A stretch of DNA of 41,798 nt from an uncultured Clostridia bacterium (GTDB lineage Bacteria; Bacillota; Clostridia; Christensenellales; Aristaeellaceae): the NCBI GenBank assembly GCA_934670175.1, contig CAKUOX010000017.1:1-41798 (forward strand), given 5' to 3'. Below the pieces are notes generated by a model that was not told where the DNA came from, searched no databases, and was given only the letters and a program-made list of their open reading frames with translations. This document shows, in pieces, positions 39,354 to 41,798 of the stretch; the stretch's first letter is position 1; each line of letters starts with the position of its first letter. Position numbers and translations under genes: made by a program.

Positions 39354-39383
39354 TTGACGGAAACGAAACACGGGATATATAAT
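39354..39383 (+). promoter_or_regulatory. Promoter of the third sugar ABC operon
   Basis: TTGACG (39354-39359), an 18-nt spacer, and TATAAT (39378-39383), 64 nt before the start codon. An imperfect palindrome (tttgatcgacaaaatcgaa) lies about 10 nt upstream and might bind a regulator. Confidence 0.65.
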
Positions 39384-39447
39384 ATGGTAAAGTAAGCAGA
39401 ACCTTTTTTGCTGCTGCCAGAATTTTTCCGAAGAAAGCGAGAGTGCC

Positions 39448-40938
39448 ATGGCGGAGTACATACTTGAGCTCAACAACATCACCAAGATATTCCCGGGCGT
39501 GAAGGCGCTGGATCGGGTGAGCTTTAACCTGAAGCCGGGCGAGATCCACGCGCTGGTCGGCGAAAACGGCGCGGGCAAGTCCACCTTTATCAAGGTGCTC
39601 ACCGGCGTGCACCAGCCGGACGGCGGCGAGATCATTCTAAACGGCGAAAGGGTGGTCATGTCCGACCCCATCGTCGCCCAGAAGTACGGCATCGCGGCCA
39701 TCTATCAGCACGCCGCATCGTATCCGGATCTGTCGGTGGCGGAAAATATCTTCATCGGCCATGAATTCAGGAACGGCCCGTTTATCAGCTGGAAAAAGGC
39801 CAACCGCGAGGCGAAAAAGCTGCTCGACGCCGTGGGCGCGGACTTTTCGCCCACTGTTTCCGTGGGCAGCCTGTCGGTGGCGCAGCAGCAGCTGGTGGAG
39901 ATCGCGAAGGCGCTTTCGATGAATGCGCGCATCCTGATCATGGACGAGCCGACCGCCGCCCTCTCCCGCCGCGAAAGCGAGGAGCTGTACGCCATTTCGC
40001 GCAGGCTGCGCGACCAAGGCACGGCGATCATACTGATCTCGCACCGCTTTGAGGACATTTACGGCCTGGCCGACCGCGTGACGGTGTTCCGCGACGCGCG
40101 CTATATCGGCACCTGGGGCATGCCGGTGGACGAGCATGTGCTGGTGCACCATATGGTCGGGCGCGAGATCACGCAGCTGTTCCCCAAGAAAAAGACGGAG
40201 CTCGGCGCCGAGCTGCTGAAGATGGACCGCCTGTCGCGCACCGGCTATTTCAGGGATGTGAGCCTGAACGTGCGCGCGGGCGAAATCGTGGGACTTACGG
40301 GCCTGGTGGGCGCGGGGCGCACGGAGGTGGTGGAGGCCATCTTCGGCATTACCCGTCCGGACGCCGGCGAGGTGTATTTCGAGGGCAAAAGGATCACCTG
40401 CGTTCAGCCCATAGAGGCCATGAAGCTGGGCATCGGCCTGCTGCCCGAGGACAGGCAGAAGCAGTCGCTGCTGCTGGACTGGTCGATCAACCACAATATT
40501 TCGCTGTCGGTGCTGGAAAAGTGCCTGCGCGGCGCGTTTCTGGATCGCGGCAGGGAATATAAATTCTCGGATGGGTTCAAGACGCTGCTGGACGTGAAGG
40601 CGCCCGACAGCCACACGCACACCGGCGCGCTCTCCGGCGGCAACCAGCAGAAGGTGGTCGTGGCCAAGCAGCTGGCAGCTGACCCGAAGCTGATTATACT
40701 GGACGAGCCCACCAAGGGCGTGGACGTCGGCTCCAAGGCGCAGATCTACGAGATCATGTCCAACCTGGCGGCGCAGGGCATCGGCATACTGATGATTTCC
40801 AGCGAAATGCCGGAGGTCATGAACATGTCCGACCGCATCTATGTGATGAGCGAGGGGCACATCAGCGCCGAATTTGAGGCGGAGGGGCTGACACAGGATC
40901 AGATCCTGAAGGCCGCGATGCCCAAAACGAAGGAATGA
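39448..40938 (+). CDS. Sugar ABC transporter ATP-binding protein (RbsA/MglA type)
   Basis: A 496-residue double-NBD ATPase. NBD1 has GENGAGKSTFIKVLTG (about 37-52), the family's degenerate signature LSVAQQQLVEIAKAL and ILIMDEPTAALS. NBD2 has degenerate Walker A GLVGAGRTEVVEAIFG, LSGGNQQKVVVAKQLA (about 393-408) and LIILDEPTKGVDVGSKA. LDRVSFNLKPGEIHALV marks the N terminus. It heads a third importer whose permease follows after 18 nt; any binding protein lies beyond the window, since none is upstream. Sequence is not a close copy of the other two ATPases here. Confidence 0.9.
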   Translation: MAEYILELNNITKIFPGVKALDRVSFNLKPGEIHALVGENGAGKSTFIKVLTGVHQPDGGEIILNGERVVMSDPIVAQKYGIAAIYQHAASYPDLSVAENIFIGHEFRNGPFISWKKANREAKKLLDAVGADFSPTVSVGSLSVAQQQLVEIAKALSMNARILIMDEPTAALSRRESEELYAISRRLRDQGTAIILISHRFEDIYGLADRVTVFRDARYIGTWGMPVDEHVLVHHMVGREITQLFPKKKTELGAELLKMDRLSRTGYFRDVSLNVRAGEIVGLTGLVGAGRTEVVEAIFGITRPDAGEVYFEGKRITCVQPIEAMKLGIGLLPEDRQKQSLLLDWSINHNISLSVLEKCLRGAFLDRGREYKFSDGFKTLLDVKAPDSHTHTGALSGGNQQKVVVAKQLAADPKLIILDEPTKGVDVGSKAQIYEIMSNLAAQGIGILMISSEMPEVMNMSDRIYVMSEGHISAEFEAEGLTQDQILKAAMPKTKE

Positions 40939-40956
40939 CGGAGGGGAGCAGACACA

Positions 40957-41798
40957 ATGCAGACGAAAAAAGAGCGCAAGCCACTGTACGCGCTGCTGAT
41001 TGAGCATCGTGAGATTCCGCTGCTGGCGGTTCTGGTGCTGCTGCTTGCCGCGATCAGCATCCGCGTGCCGGGCTATATTCCCAAATCCTACATGAACGTG
41101 CTCAAGAACGGCTCGATCAACATGGTGCTCTCCTGCGGCATGCTGTGCGTGCTGCTGGTAGGCTCCATCGACATTTCCATCACCGCCATACTGGCCTTCG
41201 TCGGCTGCGTGACGGGCAAGCTGATGGGCATGGGCACGATACAATCCGTGTTTCTGATGTTCGCGCTGGGCATTCTGATCGGCGCAGGCATCGGCCTGGT
41301 CAACGGCGTGCTGATGAGCTACGGCCGCGTGGTGTCCATCATCGTCACGCTGTCCACCAGTTACATCGTGCGCGCGTTGATCCCCATGCAGTGGCTGATG
41401 GGCATGAACAAGATCAACCCCACCGACCTGACCGACAGCTTTGCCTTCTTCCTGACGCGCAACAGCTTTCTGGGGCTGCCGCTGCTGGTGTGGATGGCGA
41501 TTGCCGTCACGGTCATCACCGGCGTTTTCCTGAAATATACGCGCACGGGGCGCAACCTGTACGCCGTGGGCTCCAATGCCGAGGCGGCGCGCATGCGCGG
41601 CGTGCCGATCAACCGCATCAAGGTGCTGGCGCACGTCATCTGCGGCGCGACGGCGGGTCTGGCGGGCGTGATGTGGCTCAGCTTCTACAACGCGGTCGAG
41701 AAATCTACCGCCACGGGCAACGAAATGTTCACCATCGCGGCGTGCGTGCTCGGCGGCGTGAGCGTCACCGGCGGCTATGGCAAGATCACCGGCGTGGT
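40957..41798 (+). CDS. Sugar ABC transporter permease (RbsC/LsrC-like), partial
   Basis: Open to the window end, with 280 codons visible and the C terminus missing. It starts MQTKKERKPLYALLIEHREI with ggagggga upstream. About eight hydrophobic segments are seen. Family motifs are LVGSIDISITAILAFVG, GLVNGVLMSYGRVVSIIVTLST, RTGRNLYAVGSNAEAARMRGVPI and ACVLGGVSVTGGYGKI. It is the membrane partner of the preceding ATPase. A second permease downstream is plausible, as in LsrCD-type systems, but cannot be seen. Confidence 0.9.
   Translation, partial: MQTKKERKPLYALLIEHREIPLLAVLVLLLAAISIRVPGYIPKSYMNVLKNGSINMVLSCGMLCVLLVGSIDISITAILAFVGCVTGKLMGMGTIQSVFLMFALGILIGAGIGLVNGVLMSYGRVVSIIVTLSTSYIVRALIPMQWLMGMNKINPTDLTDSFAFFLTRNSFLGLPLLVWMAIAVTVITGVFLKYTRTGRNLYAVGSNAEAARMRGVPINRIKVLAHVICGATAGLAGVMWLSFYNAVEKSTATGNEMFTIAACVLGGVSVTGGYGKITGV

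Noticed and set aside
39637..41634. Very long minus-strand open frame (665 codons) opposite the third sugar ABC genes
   Set aside because: The plus strand encodes an ATPase and a permease with full motifs. The minus frame is a GC-rich antisense shadow, rich in H, Q, R and A, with no domain.

Overview
The window looks like chromosome of a GC-rich, endospore-forming Firmicute of the Clostridia, most likely a gut or rumen lineage. The evidence is a set of sporulation and germination genes (spoIIR, sleB, ypeB), a Firmicutes-type DnaD/DnaC-like replication pair, strong AGGAGG ribosome sites, a cre-type catabolite site, and several solute-binding proteins with signal peptides ending ALAE or similar. 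The placement below class is a guess (Christensenellales-like). No rRNA, tRNA, CRISPR, phage or IS transposase was recognised.

Layout. 1-5037: the 3' part of a giant repeat-rich surface adhesin. 5252-7186: an orphan peptide-type solute-binding protein. 7570-11420: a zinc-type ABC uptake operon (small CxxC membrane protein, ZnuA, ZnuC, ZnuB, OB-fold lipoprotein). 11448-19902, minus strand: one eight-gene operon. From its promoter it encodes a ribose-type ABC importer (ATPase, permease, binding protein), a ROK repressor, an HldE-like PfkB kinase, a deoxyhypusine-synthase-like protein, a GmhA-like SIS isomerase and a ROK sugar kinase. A HAD phosphatase (20057-20881) is divergent from it. 21503-27029, minus strand: a second sugar ABC operon headed by a lactonase-like metallo-beta-lactamase, with a cre site in its leader and the wreck of an aldo/keto reductase gene at its distal end. 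27116-31593: small proteins, a zinc-ribbon/peptidoglycan-binding membrane protein, a HAD hydrolase and a GNAT acetyltransferase. 31817-34762: spoIIR-sleB-ypeB followed by a solitary mazF. 35276-38263: dnaD-dnaC-like-ProXp-ala operon. 38401-38859: SH3-like secreted protein. 39448-end: start of a third ribose-type ABC importer.

The most unusual material is of two kinds. First, two unrelated families of about 195 and 270 nt intergenic repeats are each present twice (7252-7446 and 38916-39109; 20983-21252 and 29899-30169). They are built almost entirely of consecutive hairpins, and the differences between copies lie mostly in loops and linkers, with one compensatory base-pair change in the first family. 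They look like structured RNA or mobile hairpin elements and I cannot match them to a known class. Second, the eight-gene operon joins a sugar importer and ROK control to GmhA-like and HldE-like enzymes plus a deoxyhypusine-synthase-like protein in which I cannot find the catalytic lysine motif. This looks like a coherent but undescribed sugar or heptose-phosphate pathway.
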